A stretch of 5,031 bases of DNA from Thermoanaerobaculia bacterium (GCA_029287645.1 JARFQS010000350.1:1-5031); one strand, 5' to 3'; positions 1-5,009 are shown, counted from the stretch's first letter. Numbers and translations are program-made. Notes: a model not told the origin generated them from the letters alone.

Positions 1-229
1 GGCCAAGGTAGTCCTGGGCCATGATCCCAGCCATGAGCTGACGGGTGAAGTGATCCGAAAAGTAGCTGGCGACCGATCCGTCGACCATCTCGGAGAACTG
101 GCGAAACTCCAGTCCGAGATCCTCGATCGCGTAGTCGTAGGCTTCCTTGACGATCGCCTGGAACGTCTTGTCCGGCCGGGCCTTGGCAAACTTGCTCACC
201 CCTCCGGAAACAGCGTATACGGGCCGCAT
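1..229 (-). CDS. thiolase-family protein (acetyl-CoA acetyltransferase-like), N-terminal 76 codons, partial
   Basis: Seen: reading the minus strand from ATG at 229-227 gives an uninterrupted frame to the left edge, beginning MRPVYAVSGGVSKFAKARPD and continuing through KEAYDYAIEDLGL, then a VDGSVASYFSDHF segment and QLMAGIMAQDYLG. A GAGGG ribosome site (complement of 235-239) lies 5 bases before the ATG. Known: thiolases of the SCP2/acetyl-CoA acetyltransferase type open with a short beta strand (VYVVGxGxTKF), a helix ending in an A-x-x-D-xGL motif, and a strand of the VDG/VDA type; this matches in order and spacing. Such enzymes form or cleave 3-ketoacyl-CoA in the cytoplasm, often beside a DUF35 zinc-ribbon/OB-fold partner. 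The catalytic Cys and the C-terminal His and Cys motifs lie outside the window, so activity and substrate cannot be judged. The gene diverges from the Rho_N-like gene. Confidence 0.75.
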   Translation of the reverse strand, partial: MRPVYAVSGGVSKFAKARPDKTFQAIVKEAYDYAIEDLGLEFRQFSEMVDGSVASYFSDHFTRQLMAGIMAQDYLG

Positions 230-399
230 AGATGCCCTCGCTCTCTGGAAAATGTTGAAACGAATGGGACCGGGCTGCGGGCTCAAACGTCTGGGCCGAG
301 GCTGCCCAATCAACCGTCTTTACCTGCCTTCACAGTATCACGCGGCAGCGAGTCTGGCGACGCCAAAATGAGTACCTCCGATCGCCATCCCCGACGGGT

Positions 400-405
400 T
401 ACAAT
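400..405 (+). promoter_or_regulatory. possible -10 box (TACAAT) for the Rho_N-like gene
   Basis: TACAAT matches five of six positions of the sigma70 -10 consensus and lies 31 bases before the ATG at 437. No recognisable -35 hexamer is present at 16-18 bases upstream, so this is a weak call. If used, transcription would start around 411-413, inside the left arm of the 409-430 inverted repeat. Confidence 0.3.
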
Positions 406-408
406 GGC

Positions 409-430
409 CCTCGAACGCGATGAATCGAGG
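409..430 (+). promoter_or_regulatory. inverted repeat covering the ribosome site of the Rho_N-like gene
   Basis: CCTCGA at 409-414 and TCGAGG at 425-430 are perfect 6-base arms around a 10-base loop. The right arm contains most of the GAGGAG Shine-Dalgarno sequence (427-432) of the gene starting at 437. In RNA the hairpin would bury the ribosome site; in DNA the repeat could be a protein-binding site. The repeat is seen directly; any regulatory role is inference. Confidence 0.4.
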
Positions 431-436
431 AGATCT

Positions 437-760
437 ATGAGCCATACCTACGAAGAACTGCACGCGATGACTGTCGCCGAGCTCCGCGAGGTCGCCAAGG
501 AACTGGACAGCGAGGAGCTGCGCGGCTACTCCAGCATGCACAAAGAGGATCTGCTGAAGGCCCTATGCACGACGCTGGGAATCGAGGCTCATGTCACACA
601 CCATGTTGTGGGCCTGGACAAAGCCAAGGTCAAGGCGGAGATTCGCGACCTGAAGCAGCTCCGACAGGCCGCCCTCGAGAGCGGAGATCACAAGGAGCTC
701 AAGAAGATCCGAAGGAAGATCCACCGATTGAAGCGGAAGATCAGGCGAGCGACCGTCTAG
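437..760 (+). CDS. small basic protein with a Rho termination factor N-terminal (Rho_N/SAP-like) domain
   Basis: Seen: 107 residues starting at ATG 437, with GAGGAG at 427-432 four bases upstream. Residues 5-50 (YEELHAMTVAELREVAKEL, then GYSSMHKEDLLKAL) follow the pattern of the Rho N-terminal helical domain: a helix with L-x-x-L-R-E-x-A, a short turn ending in GYS, a K-x-x-L-L second helix. Residues 61-107 are a charged, probably helical or coiled-coil segment ending in a dense Lys/Arg run (ELKKIRRKIHRLKRKIRRA). Known: Rho_N domains assist nucleic-acid binding and occur in Rho and in many small stand-alone proteins of unknown role. Inference: a cytoplasmic RNA- or DNA-binding protein. It lacks any ATPase or S1-like RNA-binding domain, so it is not Rho itself. 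No signal peptide or membrane segment. It is monocistronic, convergent with the RHH gene downstream. An ATG at 368 is in frame but has no ribosome site. Confidence 0.8.
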   Translation: MSHTYEELHAMTVAELREVAKELDSEELRGYSSMHKEDLLKALCTTLGIEAHVTHHVVGLDKAKVKAEIRDLKQLRQAALESGDHKELKKIRRKIHRLKRKIRRATV

Positions 761-806
761 AGCCGTCCTGCGCCCACTCCCTTTCGGAACGCCATCACAG
801 CTTCTG

Positions 807-820
807 ACCTGGCCGCAGGT
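807..820. repeat. short hairpin between convergent genes, possible weak terminator
   Basis: ACCTG (807-811) and CAGGT (816-820) are perfect 5-base arms around a GCCG loop, 46 bases after the Rho_N-like stop codon. There is no following T run, so this is not a classical intrinsic terminator. The rest of the 761-891 gap also holds a GGGCC/GGCCC pair (862-866 and 877-881) that could fold at the end of the RHH transcript. Both are weak. Confidence 0.25.
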
Positions 821-837
821 AGCCGTCCGAAGTCGTG

Positions 838-847
838 GACAATTGTC
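838..847. repeat. perfect 10-base palindrome GACAATTGTC
   Basis: GACAATTGTC is an uninterrupted dyad 45 bases beyond the stop codon of the RHH gene. Its GACA/TGTC halves also occur, in the opposite arrangement, in the inverted repeat at the RHH promoter (1150-1164). It could be a protein-binding site, but a 10-base palindrome can arise by chance. Confidence 0.3.
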
Positions 848-891
848 AGATGATCGAGAGTGGGCCCCGGGAAAGTGGCCCCAAGGATCTT

Positions 892-1101
892 CTAGCCATG
901 CATGGACATCAGGCCGGGCCCGTTGATCTCGCGGTCGAGCCACTCCTCCACCGCTTCTCTGACCAACTCGGAGAGCCCCGTATCCACCTCGCCAGAAGAG
1001 CGCCGCTGGAAGCTCGCAACTTTCAGAGCTGCCACCATATCTGGCGACATATTCACCGTCACCTTGACTTTCCTGCGTTCGGCTGAGGGGTGCTGGATCA
1101 T
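892..1101 (-). CDS. ribbon-helix-helix (CopG/Arc-type) DNA-binding protein, orphan
   Basis: Seen: 69 residues from ATG at 1101-1099, with AAGGAG (complement of 1109-1114) seven bases upstream, the strongest ribosome site of the minus-strand cluster. Residues 11-19 (KVKVTVNMS) form the expected beta strand with alternating polar residues, 20-34 (PDMVAALKVASFQRR) the first helix, and 42-58 (GLSELVREAVEEWLDRE) the second helix. Known: RHH proteins dimerise through the strand, which inserts into the DNA major groove; many are autorepressors, some are antitoxins. The loop between the helices (about 35-41) is slightly long. No toxin-like gene is adjacent: upstream is a membrane protein, downstream a convergent Rho_N-like gene. 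Inference: a stand-alone transcription regulator, probably binding near its own promoter, where an inverted repeat covers the -35 box. Confidence 0.8.
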   Translation of the reverse strand: MIQHPSAERRKVKVTVNMSPDMVAALKVASFQRRSSGEVDTGLSELVREAVEEWLDREINGPGLMSMHG

Positions 1102-1128
1102 GCTCTGGCTCCTTTAGCGACGTTCCCT

Positions 1129-1156
1129 ATTCTGCGCACTCGAGCCGAGATGTCAA
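1129..1156 (-). promoter_or_regulatory. sigma70-type promoter of the RHH gene
   Basis: On the minus strand, TTGACA (complement of 1151-1156) is a perfect -35 box. A 16-base spacer follows, then CAGAAT (complement of 1129-1134), four of six matches to TATAAT. A start near 1122 would leave a leader of about 20 bases containing the AAGGAG ribosome site. The -35 box overlaps the TGA stop of the HdeD-like gene upstream, so the RHH gene can probably be expressed apart from that gene pair. Confidence 0.55.
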
Positions 1157-1164
1157 ATAGACAT
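1150..1164. promoter_or_regulatory. inverted repeat ATGTC-N5-GACAT over the RHH -35 box, candidate operator
   Basis: ATGTC at 1150-1154 and GACAT at 1160-1164 are perfect 5-base arms with a 5-base AT-rich spacer. The repeat lies squarely on the -35 hexamer (1151-1156) of the RHH gene, so a bound dimer would block RNA polymerase. RHH families commonly bind such short dyads and repress themselves. The repeat is seen; its being bound by the RHH protein is inference. Confidence 0.4.
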
Positions 1165-1695
1165 ATCCGTATCGTTTCGTGTGCCTGCCGACGACCGGCT
1201 CTCCGGGCCTCGCAACCCGACAAGCCACCCTCCTGTGGCAAGGAGAATCGCTCCCAGAAGGAATCCCGCCGCTGACGGACCCCTGAAAGGGAACTGGAAC
1301 CACACTCCGACCGCCGCGAGCAGCGCAATGCCTCCCCCGACCAGCAACCCGTGCCAGCCCTTGATCGGTCGAAGCTGCACACCCAAGATCGCTGTCAATG
1401 CGCCGGTCAGGATCGAGTAGGTCGCGAGAAGAGCTATCAGCGTCACTGGCGTCATCGATGGCCAGATCAGACAACACACTCCCGTCACCAGGGAAACCAA
1501 TCCGAGGACGAATGGAACCAGTCCCCTACCTAGAGTTTGGGCCTCGAAAGCGAAGGCCACGAACAGCAGACCCGCACCGATCTGAAGGACGCCGATCGAA
1601 ATCGGCAACGAGACAATTCTGACCCAGGGGGCCATCAGCGCCAAGCAGCCGCCGATGGCGAATCGAGCTCCGAGGCTCGTCAGGTGGCGGTCCAC
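1153..1695 (-). CDS. HdeD/DUF308-like integral membrane protein
   Basis: Seen: 180 residues, very hydrophobic, with about six predicted membrane segments near residues 10-25, 28-50, 58-78, 81-106, 115-136 and 141-161, and a short polar C-terminal tail (162-180). The central stretch GLVSLVTGVCCLIWPSMTP followed by a G-rich helix ending LTGA matches the repeated DUF308 pattern (a small-residue helix, G-x-x-x-x-xWP, then a helix ending in a small-residue G). Known: HdeD of Escherichia coli is an inner-membrane protein linked to acid resistance; the wider family is uncharacterised, and most members are about 170-200 residues. The start is GTG at 1695-1693 with no good ribosome site. Because the preceding gene stops only 29 bases upstream, translation is probably coupled to it. 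No start codon lies further upstream in this frame before the body of that gene. Family assignment is fairly sure; function is unknown. Confidence 0.7.
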   Translation of the reverse strand: MDRHLTSLGARFAIGGCLALMAPWVRIVSLPISIGVLQIGAGLLFVAFAFEAQTLGRGLVPFVLGLVSLVTGVCCLIWPSMTPVTLIALLATYSILTGALTAILGVQLRPIKGWHGLLVGGGIALLAAVGVWFQFPFRGPSAAGFLLGAILLATGGWLVGLRGPESRSSAGTRNDTDMSI

Positions 1696-1724
1696 AATGT
1701 CATCAGCCGCTGGCTGCAGCTCGA

Positions 1725-2189
1725 TCAGGGAACCAGGGGAATCTCGGAAGCCAACTCGAAATCGATGACAGCGTCCAGCTTGCTCTCCAGTTGGAAGAAG
1801 CGGGCCACCTTGTTCGGGGGCAGGATCTTCTGGAACCTCTTCAAGTACTTGCGAGTGACGTCGAGCTCTGCCTGCCGGATCGACATGAATTCCTGGATCA
1901 TGTCCTGGGCGAGCTCATCGGTCATCGTGTCGAAGCTCTCGGAGTAGTCGGTGATCAAGGTGACCGACCGATCATCGACTTTCCCCATGGCCTCACGATA
2001 CTCGTGATAGAGCGGCCAGAACGAGCTGCTCTCGTCCGAGCTCAACTCCATTGCCGCCGTTACGATCGCCTGGCGCTGGGTCTGGATGATGGAACGAGTC
2101 AGCTCGATCTCATCATTGATCTCCTGCGCCGGCAAGACAGTCGCCACCAGGGTCATCGCCCAACAGAAAACCCACACAGCTTTGCTCAC
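1725..2189 (-). CDS. small exported alpha-helical protein of unknown function
   Basis: Seen: 154 residues from GTG at 2189-2187, with GGAG (complement of 2196-2199) six bases upstream. Residues 1-21 look like a signal peptide: a Lys at 3, a hydrophobic core, and a likely cut after LPA before QE. There is no lipobox. The mature part is almost all helical and highly charged. It has a WPLYHEYRE motif near residue 58, a DDRSVTLITDY segment, and a LPPNKVARFFQLESKLDAV segment near residues 123-141. Known: this pattern recurs in small periplasmic proteins of proteobacteria and relatives that are usually annotated hypothetical; the architecture resembles Spy/CpxP-type helical periplasmic proteins, but I do not see clear LTxxQ motifs. 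Inference: a periplasmic helical protein, perhaps chaperone-like or stress-related. It is the first gene of the minus-strand unit and diverges from the c-di-GMP gene. Confidence 0.65.
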   Translation of the reverse strand: MSKAVWVFCWAMTLVATVLPAQEINDEIELTRSIIQTQRQAIVTAAMELSSDESSSFWPLYHEYREAMGKVDDRSVTLITDYSESFDTMTDELAQDMIQEFMSIRQAELDVTRKYLKRFQKILPPNKVARFFQLESKLDAVIDFELASEIPLVP

Positions 2190-2385
2190 TTTGATCTCCC
2201 CCCTGTACCGAGTCCTCGTGTGAAAGCTCTACGCTCGTCGCGGCGGATCATCTTGCCACATCCTTCCAGGTCGCGCCATCCTCCGATCTGACGCTGCTGC
2301 CTGTCGAGGCGCGCGCGCGAGCCCATCGGTCACTGTGGAAAAGCGAATAGCGCCCTGAGACGAGGGACCCTATGATCTGGGCGAG
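2190..2385. other. divergent intergenic region upstream of the exported-protein and c-di-GMP genes
   Basis: These 196 bases separate two divergent genes and must contain both promoters. I find no convincing -35/-10 pair for either direction. Visible structure: an 11-base alternating GC run at 2309-2319, a TATGAT hexamer at 2371-2376 and, at 2372-2389, a five-codon frame described separately. No other open frame here has a credible ribosome site. Confidence 0.5.
2309..2319. repeat. alternating GC run
   Basis: An uninterrupted alternating G/C run of 11 bases sits in the divergent intergenic region, followed by GA. Alternating purine-pyrimidine GC runs can adopt Z-DNA under supercoiling, and divergent transcription raises negative supercoiling in just this kind of place. 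At 11 bases in a GC-rich genome it may be chance. Confidence 0.3.
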
Positions 2386-2389
2386 GTGA
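2372..2389 (+). CDS. possible five-codon leader cistron (MIWAR) overlapping the PAS-GGDEF-EAL start
   Basis: Seen: ATG at 2372 opens the frame M-I-W-A-R and stops at TGA 2387-2389. GAGGG at 2362-2366 lies five bases before this ATG, an ideal spacing, whereas it is 19 bases from the GTG of the large gene, too far to serve it. The mini-frame's TGA overlaps the large gene's GTG in the sequence GTGA, the classic arrangement for stop-restart translational coupling. Inference: ribosomes load at the mini-frame and reinitiate on the GTG. Alternative: TATGAT at 2371-2376 is a -10 box and the mRNA is nearly leaderless, starting about three bases before the GTG; against this, no -35-like hexamer sits at the right distance. 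Confidence 0.35.
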   Translation: MIWAR

Positions 2390-4851
2390 TCAAGACTTCG
2401 GCACCACCCGACGAGGGATTTCATCCTCTGATCGAAGGCACTGCGGCGGCCTTGTTCGTCTTCAATGCCGACATGGTCCTCTACATCAACCCTGCCTGTC
2501 GTCAGCTCACCGGCAAGACAGCCAAAGAGATACTCGGAGCACCCTTCAGCGAGCTGCTTCATCCGCGGTCTCGGCGAGCCATTCAGAACAAGCTCCAGAA
2601 CGGCGCCGCGGCCCATCATCAGGCGGAGCTCCTGCAATCGACCGGCGAGACGGTCTGGGTAGATCTCCAGCTTCAACCCGTGTTCTTCCGCGGCGGCATG
2701 GCGATGTTGGCCACTGCCTTCGATATCAGCGGATTCAAGAAGGCTGACAGCGACCGGAGGGATCGAGAAGTCCAGCTGAAGCTCGTGCAGCGAGCGGGGC
2801 GCACCGCGAGCTGGGAGTGGAGAGTCAAAGAGGATGTGCTGTTGATCTCCGGTCTGCCGAAAGAGATCCTCGACCCAGCGTCACCCATTCTCGCCACCTC
2901 CAGTCGAGCCCTCTTCGAATCCGTGCATCCGGAGGATCTCGTTCCTCTCAAGCAACAGGTTCGAAACTCACTCACCCACGGTGAGCCCCTGTTTGTCGAG
3001 ATTCGAATGCGAGATCCGGAAGGGGGTCTCCGTTGGGTCGTCCTCCGCGGGCAACCGATCACCAGCGCCTCTGCACAGGGTACGGATCTGGTCGGGGTCG
3101 CGACGGACATCTCTGACCGGCGGCGAGCCGAAGAAGCACTCCATCTCGAACAGGAAGAGACCCTGGCCGTCCTCGCAACGATCGCCGACGGTGTCATCCG
3201 AACCGATGTCGAAGCCACGGTCGAAGAGATCTCGTCCGCCGCCCAAAACCTCCTCGGTACGACACAGGAGGATGCGCTGGGCCAACCCCTCTCCGAGCTG
3301 CTTCAGCTCCTCGACCAGACGACCCTCGAACCGATCTCCGATCCAGTCACCGCTGCTGAGAACAATTTACAGGTCGACGGCCGCCCACGTGACTTCCTCT
3401 TGCTGCATCCAGAAGGCAAGGAGATTCCGGTGCGCCTCCATGGAGCAGTCCTGCACGACGCAGACGGCAACCCGACCGGAAGGGTCTTCGTGCTGAAGGA
3501 CCTTCTGGCGCTCGAGACCGCCGACCGAACAGTGGTCTACCTCGTGACCCATGACCACTTGACGGACCTGGCCAACCGGACCGACTTCGAACGGCAGCTG
3601 ACCCAGCTCCTGACGAACTCCACCGAAGCCGATCGTCAGCATACCCTGCTCTACCTCGATCTGGACGACTTCAAGCTCTTCAACGACACCTTCGGGCATC
3701 CGGCTGGCGACAAGATGCTGAAGCAGTTCGCCTCGTTCCTGAAGACCCGCTTTCGCGAGACGGACACTCTCGGCAGAATCGGTGGAGACAAGTTCGGAGT
3801 CCTCCTCAGCGACTGCCCGGGGCTCGAGGCCCGTGACATCCTCGAGAAGCTCTTCAAGGATCTCGCCAATTTTCGACTCGCCTGGAACAAGACCTCGGTC
3901 CCGGCCAGCGTCAGTGTCGGCGTGATTGCGCTCGATACCGACAGCCCCGAGGTACCCGAGATCCTGAGCGCAGCCGAGTCGGCCTGCTACCTGGCGAAAC
4001 AGGCCGGAGGGAACCGGTACCACGAGTTCGAGGCAGCCGAGATCGGCGCCGGCGAACGGCAGACCCAACTGCAGACCCTGCAGAATGTCCAGGAGGCCCT
4101 CAGAGTCGACGGTTTCGAGCTCTTCGGTCAACTCATTCAGCCCATTCTGGCCGTCGACTCGGCGCCTTGGATGTACGAGGTCCTGCTCCGGATGGAGGAT
4201 GGCAACGGAGGTCTGATTCTCCCCGGGGAGTTCATCCCCCTGGCCGAACGACATCGGTTGGCCTCCGCAATCGATCAGTGGGTCGTGCGCGAGACGCTGA
4301 CCGCGATCAGCGATCGCATCCGGGACTTCGGCGAGGAGGACACGCTCATTGCTGTGAACCTCTCGGGCCAGTCGGTCAGTGATGAGCGATTCCTCGAGTT
4401 CGTCCTCCAGGAGTTGAACTACCGCGCCACCCCGACCGAGAGGCTCTGCTTCGAGATCACCGAGACCGCCACGGTTTCGAATTTCGATCGGGCCCAGCGC
4501 TTCATTTCCGTGCTCAAGGGAAGGGGTTGCCGCTTCGTACTCGACGATTTCGGGAGCGGCTTGAGCTCGTTCTCCTACCTACGCAATTTTCCGGTCGATT
4601 TCATCAAGATCGACGGTCAGTTCGTTCGAGGCATCGCCAAGGATCCGATCCAAAGAGCTCTCGTCGAATCGATCAACCACGTCGGTCACGTGATGCAGAT
4701 GAAGACGATTGCCGAATGGGTCGAAGACGACGAGATCCTCGCCCTCACCCGCCTCATGAACGTCGACTACGTGCAGGGCTTCGGTATCGCGCATCCGCAG
4801 CCCCTCGCCAACATCCTGGAGTCGAGTAGGGTCCACTCTCACGAGGGTTGA
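2386..4851 (+). CDS. PAS-PAS-PAS-GGDEF-EAL cyclic-di-GMP signalling protein, probable phosphodiesterase with degenerate GGDEF motif
   Basis: Seen: 821 residues, GTG start, no signal peptide or membrane segment, so cytosolic. PAS 1 is about 12-120; PAS 2 about 130-248, with HPED and a DG-x-x-RW-like end; PAS 3 about 258-372 and diverged. The GGDEF domain (about 385-550) has D425, N433 and D442 in LDLDDFK...ND...GD and an RETD inhibitory site at 457-460, but its signature is GGDKF (466-470). The EAL domain (about 575-815) has EVL 598-600, N658, E690, D720/D721 in DDFGSG, K741 in KID, E777 and Q797. Known: these EAL residues bind metals and substrate and hydrolyse c-di-GMP to pGpG; EVL and AE-x-VE variants are usual in this subfamily. 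Inference: a phosphodiesterase driven by PAS sensing, with the GGDEF domain binding GTP or c-di-GMP rather than cyclising. The start must be at or before this GTG because PAS 1 begins at once; an in-frame stop lies at 2356-2358. Confidence 0.93.
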   Translation: MIKTSAPPDEGFHPLIEGTAAALFVFNADMVLYINPACRQLTGKTAKEILGAPFSELLHPRSRRAIQNKLQNGAAAHHQAELLQSTGETVWVDLQLQPVFFRGGMAMLATAFDISGFKKADSDRRDREVQLKLVQRAGRTASWEWRVKEDVLLISGLPKEILDPASPILATSSRALFESVHPEDLVPLKQQVRNSLTHGEPLFVEIRMRDPEGGLRWVVLRGQPITSASAQGTDLVGVATDISDRRRAEEALHLEQEETLAVLATIADGVIRTDVEATVEEISSAAQNLLGTTQEDALGQPLSELLQLLDQTTLEPISDPVTAAENNLQVDGRPRDFLLLHPEGKEIPVRLHGAVLHDADGNPTGRVFVLKDLLALETADRTVVYLVTHDHLTDLANRTDFERQLTQLLTNSTEADRQHTLLYLDLDDFKLFNDTFGHPAGDKMLKQFASFLKTRFRETDTLGRIGGDKFGVLLSDCPGLEARDILEKLFKDLANFRLAWNKTSVPASVSVGVIALDTDSPEVPEILSAAESACYLAKQAGGNRYHEFEAAEIGAGERQTQLQTLQNVQEALRVDGFELFGQLIQPILAVDSAPWMYEVLLRMEDGNGGLILPGEFIPLAERHRLASAIDQWVVRETLTAISDRIRDFGEEDTLIAVNLSGQSVSDERFLEFVLQELNYRATPTERLCFEITETATVSNFDRAQRFISVLKGRGCRFVLDDFGSGLSSFSYLRNFPVDFIKIDGQFVRGIAKDPIQRALVESINHVGHVMQMKTIAEWVEDDEILALTRLMNVDYVQGFGIAHPQPLANILESSRVHSHEG

Positions 4852-4857
4852 TCCCTC
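4843..4857 (+). repeat. 5-base hairpin spanning the PAS-GGDEF-EAL stop codon
   Basis: GAGGG (4843-4847) and CCCTC (4853-4857) are perfect arms around a TTGAT loop that contains the TGA stop. There is no T run after it, so it is at best a weak or Rho-assisted transcription end. Nothing else between 4858 and 5009 looks like a terminator. Confidence 0.25.
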
Positions 4858-4935
4858 ACAGGCCCTGGACCTGCCCGTCCCCTTCTTCCCATCTCGATCC
4901 ACGACCACCACGGTCGAACACCCCTTTCGAGCGTC

Positions 4936-4964
4936 ACGACATCCTGGTGAAACTGGGATACCAT
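4936..4964 (+). promoter_or_regulatory. possible promoter for the right-edge gene
   Basis: ACGACA (4936-4941) and TACCAT (4959-4964), each four of six matches to the sigma70 consensus, are separated by an ideal 17 bases. A start near 4971 would give a leader of about 40 bases that includes the hairpin at 4972-4990. The hexamers are imperfect, so this is tentative. Confidence 0.3.
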
Positions 4965-4971
4965 CGCCCGG

Positions 4972-4990
4972 CCGAGATCTGTCGTCTCGG
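4972..4990 (+). promoter_or_regulatory. leader hairpin ahead of the right-edge gene's ribosome site
   Basis: CCGAGA (4972-4977) and TCTCGG (4985-4990) are perfect 6-base arms around a 7-base loop, ending five bases before the GAGGAGG ribosome site at 4995-5001. It could stabilise the mRNA 5' end or be a protein-binding dyad. It does not cover the ribosome site. The structure is seen; a role is inference. Confidence 0.3.
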
Positions 4991-5009
4991 ATCCGAGGAG
5001 GACCACAAC

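Larger units (their letters stand above)
230..436. other. divergent intergenic region between the thiolase and Rho_N-like genes
   Basis: These 207 bases must hold the promoters of both flanking genes. No open frame here has a credible ribosome site: an in-frame ATG at 368 ahead of the plus-strand gene has none. The only structures I can support are a possible -10 at 400-405 and an inverted repeat at 409-430, listed separately. I found no convincing minus-strand promoter for the thiolase gene. Confidence 0.5.

Noticed and set aside
50..436. Upstream in-frame extension of the Rho_N-like gene
   Set aside because: The frame is open, but the peptide is low in conserved features, overlaps the thiolase gene antisense, and has no ribosome site at its possible starts. 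ATG 437 has a good one.
892..1101. Antitoxin of a toxin-antitoxin pair
   Set aside because: The protein is RHH-type, but neither neighbour resembles a toxin, and both gaps are too small or empty to hide one.
1725..2189. Confident call as a Spy/CpxP (LTxxQ) chaperone
   Set aside because: Size, export signal and helical content fit, but the LTxxQ motifs are not clear, so only an exported helical protein is claimed.
2248..2676. Minus-strand open frame of 142 codons across the start of the PAS-GGDEF-EAL gene
   Set aside because: Two thirds of it is antisense to PAS 1, and its product has no recognisable domain. It would also fill the divergent promoter region.
4169..4185. EVL instead of EAL as a sign of an inactive phosphodiesterase
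   Set aside because: The metal-binding Glu is kept, and E-V-L-L-R-M is the usual form in this subfamily. The other catalytic residues are present, so the domain is probably active.
3367..4254. Long antisense open frame (295 codons) on the minus strand
   Set aside because: It lies entirely inside the PAS-GGDEF-EAL coding sequence, whose conserved motifs are unmistakable. The antisense product has no recognisable domain; such frames are common opposite GC-rich genes.
4843..4857. Intrinsic terminator after the PAS-GGDEF-EAL gene
   Set aside because: Only a 5-base stem and no T run. Kept as a repeat, not called as a terminator.
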